Part shown: one piece after another, positions 8,432 to 16,817 of the stretch
Numbering within the stretch: position 1 is the stretch's first letter
Layout of the letters: each line of letters opens with the position of its first letter
Source of the DNA: Mycolicibacterium crocinum
GTDB lineage: Bacteria > Actinomycetota > Actinomycetes > Mycobacteriales > Mycobacteriaceae
Direction of reading: 5' to 3'
DNA: 64,000 nt
Assembly: GCF_022370635.2 (NCBI RefSeq)
Contig: NZ_CP092362.2
Span: forward strand, 248,001 to 312,000
The notes under the pieces: model-generated
What the model saw: only the letters and a program-made list of their open reading frames with translations
Told to the model about the DNA's origin: nothing
Databases searched by the model: none
Translations under genes and position numbers: made by a program

Positions 8432-9299
8432 GCGACGCCAGCGTGTAAACCCGCACGCGCCCCGGCGTTTTCGCGTGGCACTGCGACAACAGCGGCTCGG
8501 AGAGCTCCTCGTTGAGCACCACCTCGACGGGAGGATCCGCGCCGAGCACCACCCGGACGGTGCCGTCACCCGGCTCGATGTCCAGCGGCGGAAAGGCGTC
8601 GATGCGGTCGTCACCGAATTCCGCACGGGCGAAGTGTTGCGCGGCCTGGACGGGGTGGGGCAATGACGTGCGACCGCGCAGGAACCGGTCGTCCAGCCGG
8701 CCGTGCAGGTAACGGCCCACCAACTTCGCGGCGTCGGTGCTGTCCACCCGCCCGTAGCACAATCCGGTGGGCAGCACGAGCATCGTGGCGGCGAAGCGGT
8801 CACCACCGAGATGGGAGCATTCCCAGGCGAATTCGGGATAGGCGGCGGCAATTGCGGCCGCGGCCGAGCGGCCCCGCACCGCGCAGCACATGTCATGGCG
8901 ACCGTGTGCGCAGACCGCGACGAGCGGATCCGTCGAGGCCGTGCCGTCCGAACCGTCGAGCGCCAACTCGAGGTATCCGCGCGGGTCGTCGACCTCCCCG
9001 CCGTACAACGCCTCACTACCGACCGCGCACTGGGCGACGAACCAGCGCCAGCGCGGGGCGGCCGGCCGGCGGCCGTGTTTGCGGATCGCCGCAATGCGCA
9101 TGCCCGCCGCCTCGGCGCGCCGGACGACGGCTAATCCCAGCTTCGGGTCGATGCAGGCCGGCGACTGCAGAAACGCCGAAGGACCCCAGCCGCCGGACAA
9201 TTCGAGTAGTAGCCACGACGTACCGGCCGACGCGGTTCCGTACATCGGGTCGTTCCGGGCCAGCGACTGGTCGCTGCAGCCCTGCCCGGCTCTGCTCAT
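8379..9299 (-). CDS. sucrase/ferredoxin-like (thioredoxin-fold) protein
   Basis: A protein of 306 residues resembling the sucraseferredoxin-like family (PF06999). It has the cysteine-rich CAHGRHDMCCA segment (Cys130, Cys138, Cys139) and the CSHLGGDRFA segment (Cys161, His163); the family commonly has a His where Asp167 is found here. Such proteins are thought to be thioredoxin-like iron-sulfur electron carriers, but their biology is poorly known. Its ATG overlaps the stop of the JmjC gene as ATGA, so it is translationally coupled to it and is the third gene after the repeat peptide. It could supply electrons to, or act on the product of, the oxygenase; that is inference. Confidence 0.75.
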   Translation of the reverse strand: MSRAGQGCSDQSLARNDPMYGTASAGTSWLLLELSGGWGPSAFLQSPACIDPKLGLAVVRRAEAAGMRIAAIRKHGRRPAAPRWRWFVAQCAVGSEALYGGEVDDPRGYLELALDGSDGTASTDPLVAVCAHGRHDMCCAVRGRSAAAAIAAAYPEFAWECSHLGGDRFAATMLVLPTGLCYGRVDSTDAAKLVGRYLHGRLDDRFLRGRTSLPHPVQAAQHFARAEFGDDRIDAFPPLDIEPGDGTVRVVLGADPPVEVVLNEELSEPLLSQCHAKTPGRVRVYTLASLRTVESRLSPPDPSAAE

Positions 9300-10504
9300 C
9301 GGGCAGGCGCGGGGACGACCACCGCTTCCTTGAGCAGCCGCCGGATCAGCACTGCGCCGTCGGCCGGGTCGAGCCCCGGCAGGCCGGCGGAGCGCAGCAC
9401 GTCACCGCGGTGCAGCGCGTGCAGGGCCTCGGCGCACGAGGTGGGGAAGGTCATGGTTCGGTCGGGCAGCCGGAGCACCACCCGGTTCCCGGTCTGCTCG
9501 ATGGTGCTCACCAGCCCGTGTCGCCAGCAGACCTCGATATCGGCTTCGGCAGCGGCGGTCAGGCTGGCCAACGGACGGACCGCAACCGGCCGAGTCTGCA
9601 TGGCATGGCGGTTCGACAACCGGGCGGCTGCACCGGAACTCAGTGTCGCAGCGTTGTCGCGCAATGCCGCAACCACTTCGGCCATCACCTTGGTGACCGT
9701 GGCGACGGACTCGTCCCGATCGGTCGACGCGATGCCCATCGGCAGGGGTTGGCGGAAGGCTTCGATGGTCGACAACTCGTCGAGCACGGCGCGCGCGACG
9801 TCCAGGCCGGTTGTCGTCGAGACGCCGATGGTCAGGTGGATCGATGTCGTATCGAGACCCTGGGCGGCATGCAGCCAGCCCCGCGGCAGATACAGCGCGT
9901 CACCGGGGGCCAGCACGGTGTCGATGACCGGCGCGTCGCGCACCCGTTCGGCGATCGCGCTCCGGTACTCGGTCCACGGTTGCGACGGCAGGGGATGGTG
10001 GTGCACCGGTTCGTGCACCACCCAGCGCTTCTGCCCAGACACCTGCAGCACGAAGACATCGTGCACGTCGTAGTGCGCATCGAAACCACGGCCGCCCGGC
10101 GGCGTGATGTAGGCGTTGGCTTGCACCGGATGGCCGAGTTCGTCGACAGCCTCCCGCACGAAGTCGATCAGCGGCGGCCACAACCGATGCAGTCCCTGCA
10201 GGACAACGGTTGCGCCAGAGGCCAATTCGCCCAGGACCTTCGCCGAGTCGACCTGATCGGCGATCTCGGCGCCGAACCCCGCCGGTCCGAGATAGCAGTC
10301 CTTGGCCAGGATCTCGCCGTCTCGGGCGAGCCTGATGAAGGGTGCCCGGACACCGCGCTCGGCAATCAACTCGTCGACAGCCCCGGGAGACAGCAGATCG
10401 CTGAAATCCCGGGGCAGGTCGACGGATGTGCTGAGCAACGGCCGACGGCCCCAGTACTGATCGGCGAACGTCCGGGCGTCGACCGCACTGCAGCGGCTCA
10501 GCAT
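9296..10504 (-). CDS. JmjC-domain (cupin) iron/2-oxoglutarate oxygenase
   Basis: A protein of 402 residues resembling the bacterial ribosomal-oxygenase / JmjC group (YcfD, NO66, MINA53). The iron triad is intact: His144 and Asp146 in FDAHYDVHDVF and the distal His212 in LPRGWLHAAQ. A C-terminal ~150 residues of winged-helix type follow. Family enzymes hydroxylate residues, often Arg or His, in proteins. The start chosen is the ATG 8 bases downstream of the repeat-peptide stop; the frame is open far upstream but only over the peptide gene in another frame. No clear ribosome-binding site is seen, so coupling to the peptide gene is likely. The peptide is the obvious candidate substrate. Confidence 0.85.
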   Translation of the reverse strand: MLSRCSAVDARTFADQYWGRRPLLSTSVDLPRDFSDLLSPGAVDELIAERGVRAPFIRLARDGEILAKDCYLGPAGFGAEIADQVDSAKVLGELASGATVVLQGLHRLWPPLIDFVREAVDELGHPVQANAYITPPGGRGFDAHYDVHDVFVLQVSGQKRWVVHEPVHHHPLPSQPWTEYRSAIAERVRDAPVIDTVLAPGDALYLPRGWLHAAQGLDTTSIHLTIGVSTTTGLDVARAVLDELSTIEAFRQPLPMGIASTDRDESVATVTKVMAEVVAALRDNAATLSSGAAARLSNRHAMQTRPVAVRPLASLTAAAEADIEVCWRHGLVSTIEQTGNRVVLRLPDRTMTFPTSCAEALHALHRGDVLRSAGLPGLDPADGAVLIRRLLKEAVVVPAPAR

Positions 10505-10511
10505 GGGAAGG

Positions 10512-10694
10512 TCAGGCGGTTCCGTCGGCGCCGCCGTCGTGGCCTTCGGGGTTCGAACCACCGTCGGCCGGCCCTTCGCCGCTACCACCCGCGGTTCCGT
10601 CGGCCCCGCCGTCGTGGCCCTCCGGGTTGGAACCGCCGTCAGCGGTGCCTTCGCCACCCGGGGTGGAGGTCGTGATGTCGTCGTCGAGCGCCAT
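10512..10694 (-). CDS. 60-residue Gly/Asp-rich repeat peptide, candidate RiPP precursor
   Basis: The chosen ATG is preceded at 7 bases by GAAAGGA. The 60-residue product has no Lys or Arg. It begins MALDDDITTSTPGG and then contains two 25-residue units, each with the identical 18-residue block ADGGSNPEGHDGGADGTA (residues 18-35 and 43-60). The two blocks differ at seven codons, all synonymous. It is followed 8 bases later by the JmjC oxygenase and then the sucrase/ferredoxin-like gene, with a C39-like peptidase divergent. A short acidic leader plus repeated core is typical of multi-core modified peptides. I know no named family for it; a structural or metal-binding peptide is the alternative. 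Confidence 0.75.
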   Translation of the reverse strand: MALDDDITTSTPGGEGTADGGSNPEGHDGGADGTAGGSGEGPADGGSNPEGHDGGADGTA

Positions 10695-10741
10695 GACAGA
10701 TCCTTTCTCAAAAGCGCAAAAGCGCGGCACAGTGTGCAGGG

Positions 10742-11314
10742 ATGGGTGCGATGGGAGTTACCGCACCGGCAGAGAACGAAACTCCGTCGAGGGAGATGGA
10801 TGTGTCCGGGTGGCCGCGCCAGCGCGACGGCGTGAGCTGTGGGCCGAGTGTCGCGGTGATGGCGGGTGCGCTGCTCGACGCCGATTACGGCACCCCACTG
10901 CGATCCGAGCACCCGCAACAGTGGTTCGACGCCGAGCAGGCCCGGGTACATCGGGCGGTGAACATGGTGTGGCCGCGCGCCTTGGGGACCACCCCGCCCG
11001 CGGTCGCACGGGCCATAACCGCGCATAGCGCCGCCCGCGGTGTTCGCTACCGGTGGCGGCCCGCCCGGTGTGGGGACCGACTGGCCGACGTCTGCGATGC
11101 GGTGGCCGCGGGTTGGCCGGTGGCGATGCTGATCGGTGCGACATTGCCGCGGCACTGGGTACTGATTGTCGAGATCGAGGGCGCCGCGCTGCGGTGTTAT
11201 GAACCGTCGTCGGCCGCGCTCCTGGATATTGCGATCGACGACGTTCGGGACGGCCGGTTGGCGCGCCTCGGATTTCCGCGCGCGTTCGCGTTCGTCACGC
11301 CGCACTGTGTTTGA
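10742..11314 (+). CDS. C39-like papain-fold cysteine peptidase
   Basis: A protein of 190 residues or less. It shows the papain-type layout: Gln then Cys six residues apart (QRDGVSC, followed by GPS), a downstream His in LPRHWVLIV, and a following YEPSS that places an acidic residue after the His as in C39 bacteriocin-leader peptidases. There is no membrane or ABC domain, so it is a stand-alone enzyme. ATGs at 10742, 10751 and 10796 are all possible starts; 10751 has the best spacing from AGGGAT, and 10796 still keeps the active site. It is divergent, with 47 bases between starts, from the repeat-peptide operon. Leader removal from the peptide is the obvious hypothesis. Confidence 0.7.
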   Translation: MGAMGVTAPAENETPSREMDVSGWPRQRDGVSCGPSVAVMAGALLDADYGTPLRSEHPQQWFDAEQARVHRAVNMVWPRALGTTPPAVARAITAHSAARGVRYRWRPARCGDRLADVCDAVAAGWPVAMLIGATLPRHWVLIVEIEGAALRCYEPSSAALLDIAIDDVRDGRLARLGFPRAFAFVTPHCV

Positions 11315-11365
11315 GGAATTGACGAGCGGGCATGCGGGCCTTGACCCACGTTCGAGGAGGAACTC

Positions 11366-12544
11366 ATGCGCGCAGTGACCTGGCACGGCCGTCGCAATGT
11401 CTCGGTCGACACCGTTCCCGATCCTCAGTTGAAGGAGCCGACCGACGCGATCATCCGCGTCACGAGCACCAACATCTGCGGATCCGACCTACACCTGTAC
11501 GAGGTGCTCGGCGCCTTCATGTCACCGGGAGACATCCTCGGGCACGAGGCCATGGGTGTGGTCGAAGAGGTCGGCGGCGAAGTGGATCAGCTCAAAGTCG
11601 GTGACCGCGTGGTGATTCCGTTCAACATCTCCTGTGGCCACTGCTTCATGTGCGGCCAGGGTCTGCAAAGCCAGTGCGAGACAACACAAAACCGCGACCA
11701 GGGTACCGGCGCGGCACTGTTCGGCTACTCGAAGCTGTACGGCGAGGTAGCCGGTGGGCAGGCGGAGTATCTGCGCGTGCCACAGGCCAACTACACCCAC
11801 ATCAAGGTCCCGGTCGGCGGGGCCGACGACCGGTACGTCTACCTGTCCGACGTGTTGCCCACCGCGTGGCAGGGGCTGGAGTACGCTTCAGCGCCCGACG
11901 GTGGCACCCTGGTGGTGCTCGGCCTCGGACCGATCGGGGCGATGGCCTGCCGGATCGCCGCGCATCGCAATCGGTATCGGGTGATCGGCGTGGACCTGGT
12001 GAGTGACCGCTTGGAGCGGGCACGGCCCTACTGCGACGACGTCATCGACCTGCGCGCGGGTGACGTGGTCGAGCGGATACAGGACCAGACCGAGGGGCGC
12101 GGCGCCGACGCCGTCATCGACGCCGTCGGCATGGAGGCGCACGGGTCGCCGGTCGCTGAATTCGCCCAGACCGCAGCGGGTTTTCTGCCCTCGCCGGTAG
12201 GCCGGGCCGTCATGCGCAACGCCGGAATGGACCGGCTGGCCGCGCTGCACACCGCGATCGCGGTGGTGCGCCGTGGCGGGACCGTGTCACTGTCGGGTGT
12301 CTATGGCGGTGCCGCCGACCCGATCAACATGATGGTGATGTTCGACAAGCAGATCCAGCTGCGCATGGGTCAGGCCAACGTCAAGCGCTGGATTCCCGAC
12401 ATCATGCCGCTGCTCACCGACGACGATCCGCTCGGCGTGGACACCTTCGCCACCCACCGGCTGCCGCTGTCGGATGCGCCGACGGCCTACGAGACGTTCC
12501 AGAAGAAGGCCGACGGCATGTTCAAAGTCGTTCTCAAACCGTAG
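11366..12544 (+). CDS. zinc-dependent alcohol/formaldehyde dehydrogenase-like protein
   Basis: A protein of 392 residues of the medium-chain dehydrogenase fold, of the group with a long insertion like glutathione-independent formaldehyde dehydrogenases. Catalytic zinc ligands are in NICGSDLHLYE and GHEAMG (residues 35-65), the structural-zinc cysteines in SCGHCFMCGQGLQSQC, and the nucleotide-binding motif GLGPIGAMA near residue 190. GAGGAGG lies 5 bases before the ATG. The 3' end overlaps the convergent TetR gene by 11 bases. It starts 51 bases after the C39-like peptidase on the same strand, but nothing in it links it functionally to the peptide cluster. Confidence 0.87.
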   Translation: MRAVTWHGRRNVSVDTVPDPQLKEPTDAIIRVTSTNICGSDLHLYEVLGAFMSPGDILGHEAMGVVEEVGGEVDQLKVGDRVVIPFNISCGHCFMCGQGLQSQCETTQNRDQGTGAALFGYSKLYGEVAGGQAEYLRVPQANYTHIKVPVGGADDRYVYLSDVLPTAWQGLEYASAPDGGTLVVLGLGPIGAMACRIAAHRNRYRVIGVDLVSDRLERARPYCDDVIDLRAGDVVERIQDQTEGRGADAVIDAVGMEAHGSPVAEFAQTAAGFLPSPVGRAVMRNAGMDRLAALHTAIAVVRRGGTVSLSGVYGGAADPINMMVMFDKQIQLRMGQANVKRWIPDIMPLLTDDDPLGVDTFATHRLPLSDAPTAYETFQKKADGMFKVVLKP

Positions 12545-13151
12545 GTTTCGGTCCTAGTAGGGCCAGCGAGACCGCCAGCGCGGGCTCGATGATGTCGGCG
12601 GCGGGATCACCGTCCTCCATGGTCTGGGCGGTGAGTTCACGCAAGCCGCCGACCAGAATGACGGCGACCGCGTGGGAGATCGGCGGAAGACCGGCGGAAC
12701 GGAATCCGTCGTTGGCGGACAGGTCGACGATCATCGTGGCGAGCCGGGCGAACCCGCGGCGCAGCGTCGGTCGGGCGTATTCGCCGAGAGCGGGGAGTTC
12801 GCGGATCCAGCTCAGCGTGATGGCCCGCCGCTCGTCGATGTGCTGCACGTAAGTGACGACGGCCTGGCGAATCTGCTCATGCCAGGGGGCCTGCGGGTCG
12901 ACGGCAGCGCTGATGGTCTCGACGAGTTCGTCGTTGTTGGCAGTGAGCAACTCGGCGAAGCAGTCCTCTTTAGTGGAGAACTCGCTGTAGAAGGTGCGCT
13001 TGGAGGTCCTGGCATACCGGACGATGTCGGCGACGGTGGTGTCCCGGTAGCCGCGTTCCTCGATCGACGCTGCCAGCCCGTCGAGCAATCGCCGCCGGAA
13101 GTCGTCGTTGCGGCCGACGGCGGGCGCGTCATCAACGGCCGTCGTGGTCAT
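12534..13151 (-). CDS. TetR-family regulator of the CYP138 gene (Rv0135c-like)
   Basis: A protein of 205 residues with an N-terminal helix-turn-helix (residues 18-64, with the TSKRTFYSEFSTKEDCF recognition-helix region) and a helical ligand-binding C-terminal domain. It is divergent from the cytochrome P450 gene, and the 110-base gap between them carries two inverted repeats with GGTAC half-sites, so it probably represses itself and the P450. The same TetR-CYP138-msrA order occurs in M. tuberculosis (Rv0135c-Rv0136-Rv0137c, from memory). The inducer is unknown; a lipophilic P450 substrate is a guess. Confidence 0.85.
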   Translation of the reverse strand: MTTTAVDDAPAVGRNDDFRRRLLDGLAASIEERGYRDTTVADIVRYARTSKRTFYSEFSTKEDCFAELLTANNDELVETISAAVDPQAPWHEQIRQAVVTYVQHIDERRAITLSWIRELPALGEYARPTLRRGFARLATMIVDLSANDGFRSAGLPPISHAVAVILVGGLRELTAQTMEDGDPAADIIEPALAVSLALLGPKPTV

Positions 13152-13186
13152 CTGACCTCCTTTCGCGGGCTCCTCTTGTCAGGGCT

Positions 13187-13237
13187 GGTACCGAGGGGTA
13201 CCGTACCTCACAAGCCAGTGGTACAACGCAGTACCAC
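13187..13237. promoter_or_regulatory. candidate TetR operators between the TetR and CYP138 genes
   Basis: Three repeats sit in the divergent intergenic region: GGTACC-gagg-GGTACC at 13187-13202, GGTAC-C-GTACC at 13197-13207, and the perfect repeat GTGGTAC-aacgca-GTACCAC at 13218-13237. They share the half-site GGTAC/GTACC, as expected for a dimeric TetR repressor. Function is inferred from position and symmetry. Confidence 0.55.
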
Positions 13238-13261
13238 GCGAATCCCGGGAGGGCCCCACCG

Positions 13262-14590
13262 ATGAGCGAAGCGCCAACCGTCGAAGCGCCGGTCCGCGTC
13301 GATCCGAAGCTGCCGCCCTCCCCGGGGCTGCCGAATGCGCTGGTCAGCCTGGCATTCATGCTGGCCCGCCGGCCCACGACCGACTGGATGACCCGACGCT
13401 ACGGGCGCTGCCTCACGGTGCGGATACCGGTGTTCGGCAACACCGTCGTGGTCTCCGACCCGGCGCTGACCAAGCAGATCTTCACCACGAGCCCCGACAT
13501 CCTCTACAACATCCAGCCGAACCTGAGCCGGCTGCTGGGACCCGGATCGGTGTTCGCTCTCGATGGCGTCGAGCACCGGGTGCGGCGCAAGCTGCTCACC
13601 CCGCCGTTTCACGGCAAGAGCATCCGGGCCTACGAGCAGATCGTGGTCGAGGAGACGCTGCGCGAGATCGAATCCTGGCCTCAGGGAACGGAATTCGAAA
13701 CGCTCGAACCGATGATGCATATTACGCTGAACATCATCTTGCGAGCCATCTTCGGGGCTGACGGTTTCGAACTCCAGCGACTGCGCGAGCTCATCCCGAA
13801 GTGGGTGACCCTGGGATCGCGGCTGGCGGTGCTGCCCTCGCCGAAGCGCGAATTGCCCTGGACGCCATGGGGACGACTGGTCGAGTACCGCCGCGAATAC
13901 GAATCGCTCGTCGACACGCTGATCAGTCGGGCGCAGAACGATCCCAACTTCGAGGACCGCACCGACGTGCTGTCGCTGTTCCTGCGCAGCACCTACGAAG
14001 ACGGTTCGACGATGACGCGCGGCGAGATCGGCGACGAATTGCTGACCCTGCTGGCCGCCGGTCACGAGACAACGGCGTCGACGCTGGCATGGGCGATCGA
14101 ACGGATCTCGCGCCATCCCGAGGTGTTGAGCCGGCTGGTCGCCGAGGCCGATACCGAGGACAACGCCTATCGGCAGGCCACGATCCTGGAGGTCCAGCGC
14201 AACCGGACGGTGATCGACTTCTCTGGGCGCCACGTCGCGGTGCCGACCTATGAGCTCGGCGATTGGCGTGTGCCGCAGGGCTATTCGGTGATGGTCAGCC
14301 TGAACCAGCTGCACGAGAACCCGGAGATGTTCCCCGATCCGGAGCGCTTCGACCCACAGCGGTTCCTCGACGCCAAGCCCAACACGTTTGCCTGGGTCCC
14401 GTTCGGCGGCGGTACCCGTCGCTGCATCGGCGCGGCCTTCGCCAACATGGAGATGGACGTCGTGCTACGGACTGTGTTGCGGCACTTCACGATTGCCACC
14501 ACAACGGCGCCGGGGGAGAAGTGGCATTCCCGCGGCGTGGCGTTCACCCCGAAGAAGGGTGGACGCGTCGTCGTACACCGGCGCGGCTGA
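13262..14590 (+). CDS. cyp138: cytochrome P450, CYP138-like
   Basis: A P450 of 442 residues. The I-helix AGHETTAS (proton-relay Thr), the K-helix ExxR (EVQR) and the heme-binding FGGGTRRCIG with the axial Cys are all intact. The N-terminus lacks a membrane anchor, as expected for a soluble bacterial P450 that needs a ferredoxin partner; none is adjacent. The family name rests on synteny with the CYP138 neighbourhood (TetR upstream, msrA downstream). The substrate of CYP138 is not established. Expression is probably controlled by the divergent TetR through the repeats upstream. Confidence 0.85.
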   Translation: MSEAPTVEAPVRVDPKLPPSPGLPNALVSLAFMLARRPTTDWMTRRYGRCLTVRIPVFGNTVVVSDPALTKQIFTTSPDILYNIQPNLSRLLGPGSVFALDGVEHRVRRKLLTPPFHGKSIRAYEQIVVEETLREIESWPQGTEFETLEPMMHITLNIILRAIFGADGFELQRLRELIPKWVTLGSRLAVLPSPKRELPWTPWGRLVEYRREYESLVDTLISRAQNDPNFEDRTDVLSLFLRSTYEDGSTMTRGEIGDELLTLLAAGHETTASTLAWAIERISRHPEVLSRLVAEADTEDNAYRQATILEVQRNRTVIDFSGRHVAVPTYELGDWRVPQGYSVMVSLNQLHENPEMFPDPERFDPQRFLDAKPNTFAWVPFGGGTRRCIGAAFANMEMDVVLRTVLRHFTIATTTAPGEKWHSRGVAFTPKKGGRVVVHRRG

Positions 14591-14603
14591 AACCCGACCG
14601 AAT

Positions 14604-14650
14604 GTGCGTCCCGATACGCCCACGACGGCGTGTCGCGTACGGGACGGCAC
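14604..14650. terminator. candidate bidirectional terminator hairpin
   Basis: In the 80-base gap between the convergent P450 and msrA genes, GTGCGTCCCGATACGC can pair with the complementary GCGTACGGGACGGCAC-type segment, leaving small bulges. The position between two convergent stops supports a termination role. There is no T-tract. Confidence 0.45.
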
Positions 14651-14670
14651 AGTCGGCGGGTGCAGCGTGG

Positions 14671-15177
14671 CTAGACCTCAGCCCGCTTGGGCAGCTTCCA
14701 ACCCGGCCGCGGGAAGTGGCAGGTGTAGCCGTTCGGGTAATGCAGCAGGTAGTCCTGATGCTCGGGCTCGGCATCCCAGAAATCGCTGGCCGGCGTCACC
14801 TCGGTCACGACCTTGCCGGGCCACAACCCGGACGCGTCGACGTCGGCGATGGTGTCCAGCGCGACCTGCTTCTGCTCGTCGTCGAGGTAGAAGATCGCCG
14901 ACCGGTAACTGGTCCCGACGTCGTTGCCCTGCCGGTTCTTCGTGCTCGGATCGTGGATCTGGAAGAAGAACTCCAGCAGCGTCCGGTAATCGGTCTGCGC
15001 CGGGTCGTATTCGATCTCGACCGCCTCGGCGTGGCCGGGATGATTGCGATAGGTGGGGTGATCGTTCTGGCCGCCGGTGTAGCCGACGCGGGTGGACACC
15101 ACGCCGGGCTGCTTGCGGATCAGATCCTGCATGCCCCAGAAGCAACCGCCCGCCAGGATGGCCCTCTTCGTGCTCAC
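14671..15177 (-). CDS. msrA: peptide methionine (S)-S-oxide reductase
   Basis: MsrA repairs the S-epimer of methionine sulfoxide in proteins and free methionine. The 168-residue product has the active site GGCFWG (Cys12) close to its N-terminus and the conserved '[11 protein letters not shown]' and 'YRSAIF' segments. It starts with GTG overlapping the stop of msrB (GTGA), so the two repair enzymes are translationally coupled. Longer upstream frames run through msrB and are not used. The C-terminus ends [10 protein letters not shown] without extra resolving domains. Confidence 0.95.
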   Translation of the reverse strand: MSTKRAILAGGCFWGMQDLIRKQPGVVSTRVGYTGGQNDHPTYRNHPGHAEAVEIEYDPAQTDYRTLLEFFFQIHDPSTKNRQGNDVGTSYRSAIFYLDDEQKQVALDTIADVDASGLWPGKVVTEVTPASDFWDAEPEHQDYLLHYPNGYTCHFPRPGWKLPKRAEV

Positions 15178-15635
15178 GCGTCCTCCTTGGATGTCTCGAA
15201 CAGGCTCTTGTACTCGCCGTAACCCTGCGCCTCGAGGTCGTCGAGGTGAATGAACTTCAGCGAAGCGGAGTTGATGCAGTAACGCAACCCTCCCTGCGCG
15301 CGGGGACCGTCTTTGAAAACGTGCCCCAGATGGCTGTCGCCACCTGCCGAGCGGACCTCGGTGCGAACCATCAGGTGACTGAAGTCCCGCTTGGTCACCA
15401 CGTTGGACGGCTCGATCGGCTTGGTGAAACTGGGCCACCCTGAGCCGCTGTCGAACTTGTCGACCGAGGCGAACAGAGGCTCGCCGGAGACGACGTCGAC
15501 GTAGATGCCCGGCTCGTGGTTGTCCCAATACTCGCCGGTGAAGGGCCGCTCGGTTCCGTTCTCCTGGGTTACCCGGTATTGCTCCGGGGACAGCGCGGAA
15601 ACGGCGGCGGGATTGCGGTGATAGTCATGCGACAT
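15174..15635 (-). CDS. msrB: peptide methionine (R)-S-oxide reductase
   Basis: MsrB repairs the R-epimer of methionine sulfoxide. The 153-residue product carries the catalytic Cys120 in RYCINSASL and the conserved GSGWPSF and HLGHVF segments. The two CxxC pairs that bind structural zinc in many MsrB proteins are absent ([28 protein letters not shown] region has no Cys), so this is the zinc-free form. First gene of the msrB-msrA pair. Only msrA lies beside CYP138 in the M. tuberculosis arrangement that I recall. Confidence 0.95.
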   Translation of the reverse strand: MSHDYHRNPAAVSALSPEQYRVTQENGTERPFTGEYWDNHEPGIYVDVVSGEPLFASVDKFDSGSGWPSFTKPIEPSNVVTKRDFSHLMVRTEVRSAGGDSHLGHVFKDGPRAQGGLRYCINSASLKFIHLDDLEAQGYGEYKSLFETSKEDA

Positions 15636-15827
15636 GCCCGTATAACCTCAAGGATCGTTCAGATAGTTCCCGTGTCACAGACCGGTCAGAACCGACGTGC
15701 GCTGCACCTGGAAAGCCCCGGTGTCACAATTGGCCAACCGGCAACGCGGCCGGGATTGACCAGGAAAGTCCGGCGTGATGCAGCTTCGCCACATCTGCAC
15801 TCCCGCGCCCGTTCGACGCGGGACCAC

Positions 15828-16817
15828 ATGTACCGGGTGAGGCTGCTCGACTTCGCCGGCAGCGACTTTCACAGCGCGCAGCAGATCAGACTGCTGCGGA
15901 TCTACTTGAGCCTCACGACGTTCCTCTACGTCTACGGTGTGGTGTTTACCATCTGGCCACTTCACCCGGAGCTGACGTACGCCAATCCGACTGGCGGGCT
16001 GATCGCTATCGTGCTCGGTGTCGCGGCACTGGCCTGGCTGGCCATCAAGCCGGACACGCCGGCACCGGCCACGCTGGCCGCCATCGCCGCCACTCCGCTG
16101 GTGATGGCCTTCCACATCTCGATCGCCGCCGAACTTGCCTGCCTGATCGCGCCGATGTTCCTGGCGATGTACCTCCGGGCGTTCTATCCGGCCCGGCGGG
16201 CGTTGGTACTCATCGGTTTCCTCACGGTGGCGTCCGTGGTGGCACTCGCCGTCGCACCCATCCGCAAGCTCGGTGTCGACTACCTCATCTGGATCGTCGC
16301 GATCGTCGGTGCGGCGGAGTCGTTTGGGCTCGTGATGCGTGCCCTGGTCACCAGCGCATGCACCGATCCGCTGACCGGTTTGCTCAATCGGGCCGGATGG
16401 GAGATCGCCACCCGGAACCTCCTGGCGCGCCGGCGATCGCCCAATGTGACGATCTCGGTCGTCGTGATGGACCTCGACGGCTTCAAGCAGATCAACGACA
16501 CCCTCGGACACCTGGCCGGCGACGAGCACCTCGCCGACCGTGCGCGCCGCTGGCGTGAGTTGGTTCCGCGCGACGCTGTGTTGGCCCGCCTCGGCGGCGA
16601 CGAGTTCGCCGCGTGTATCGCCGACCGCGACGGGTCGTCGGCAGAACAGTTCGTCGTCGATGTCGGCCATCACACCCCCGACACCAGCGTCGGGATGGCA
16701 TCGCAGCCCGGCGACACCGCCGACATCGCCGAGCTGTATGCACTGGCCGACGCCGAGTTGTACGCCGCCAAGAGCCGCAACCGCGGCAATCGGGGCGGTT
16801 CCCCACACGCCTACTAG
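15828..16817 (+). CDS. membrane-anchored GGDEF-domain protein
   Basis: A protein of 329 residues with about five to six hydrophobic helices (residues 20-175) and a C-terminal GGDEF domain (about 185-320). The GGDEF active-site motif reads LGGDEFAA and the 'TDPLTGLLNR' and 'VVVMDLDGFKQINDTLGH' substrate and metal segments are intact, so c-di-GMP synthesis is likely. The RxxD inhibitory site five residues before GGDEF is missing. The ATG at this position gives a hydrophilic start before the first helix; the frame is open upstream over msrB but without conserved features. The signal it senses is unknown. Confidence 0.8.
   Translation: MYRVRLLDFAGSDFHSAQQIRLLRIYLSLTTFLYVYGVVFTIWPLHPELTYANPTGGLIAIVLGVAALAWLAIKPDTPAPATLAAIAATPLVMAFHISIAAELACLIAPMFLAMYLRAFYPARRALVLIGFLTVASVVALAVAPIRKLGVDYLIWIVAIVGAAESFGLVMRALVTSACTDPLTGLLNRAGWEIATRNLLARRRSPNVTISVVVMDLDGFKQINDTLGHLAGDEHLADRARRWRELVPRDAVLARLGGDEFAACIADRDGSSAEQFVVDVGHHTPDTSVGMASQPGDTADIAELYALADAELYAAKSRNRGNRGGSPHAY

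Noticed and set aside
10695..10730. Upstream in-frame ATG of the repeat peptide (12 extra residues)
   Set aside because: The ATG at 10694 has GAAAGGA at a good distance. The extension contains Lys, Arg and Cys unlike the rest and lies across the ribosome-binding site.
10505..11386. N-terminal extension of the JmjC gene through the peptide gene and beyond
   Set aside because: The extension reads the repeat peptide and the C39-like gene in a wrong frame and has no conserved feature. The ATG at 10504 gives the family N-terminus.
15636..15827. Possible riboswitch in the gap before the GGDEF gene
   Set aside because: No known aptamer core was recognised; the gap has only short pairings.
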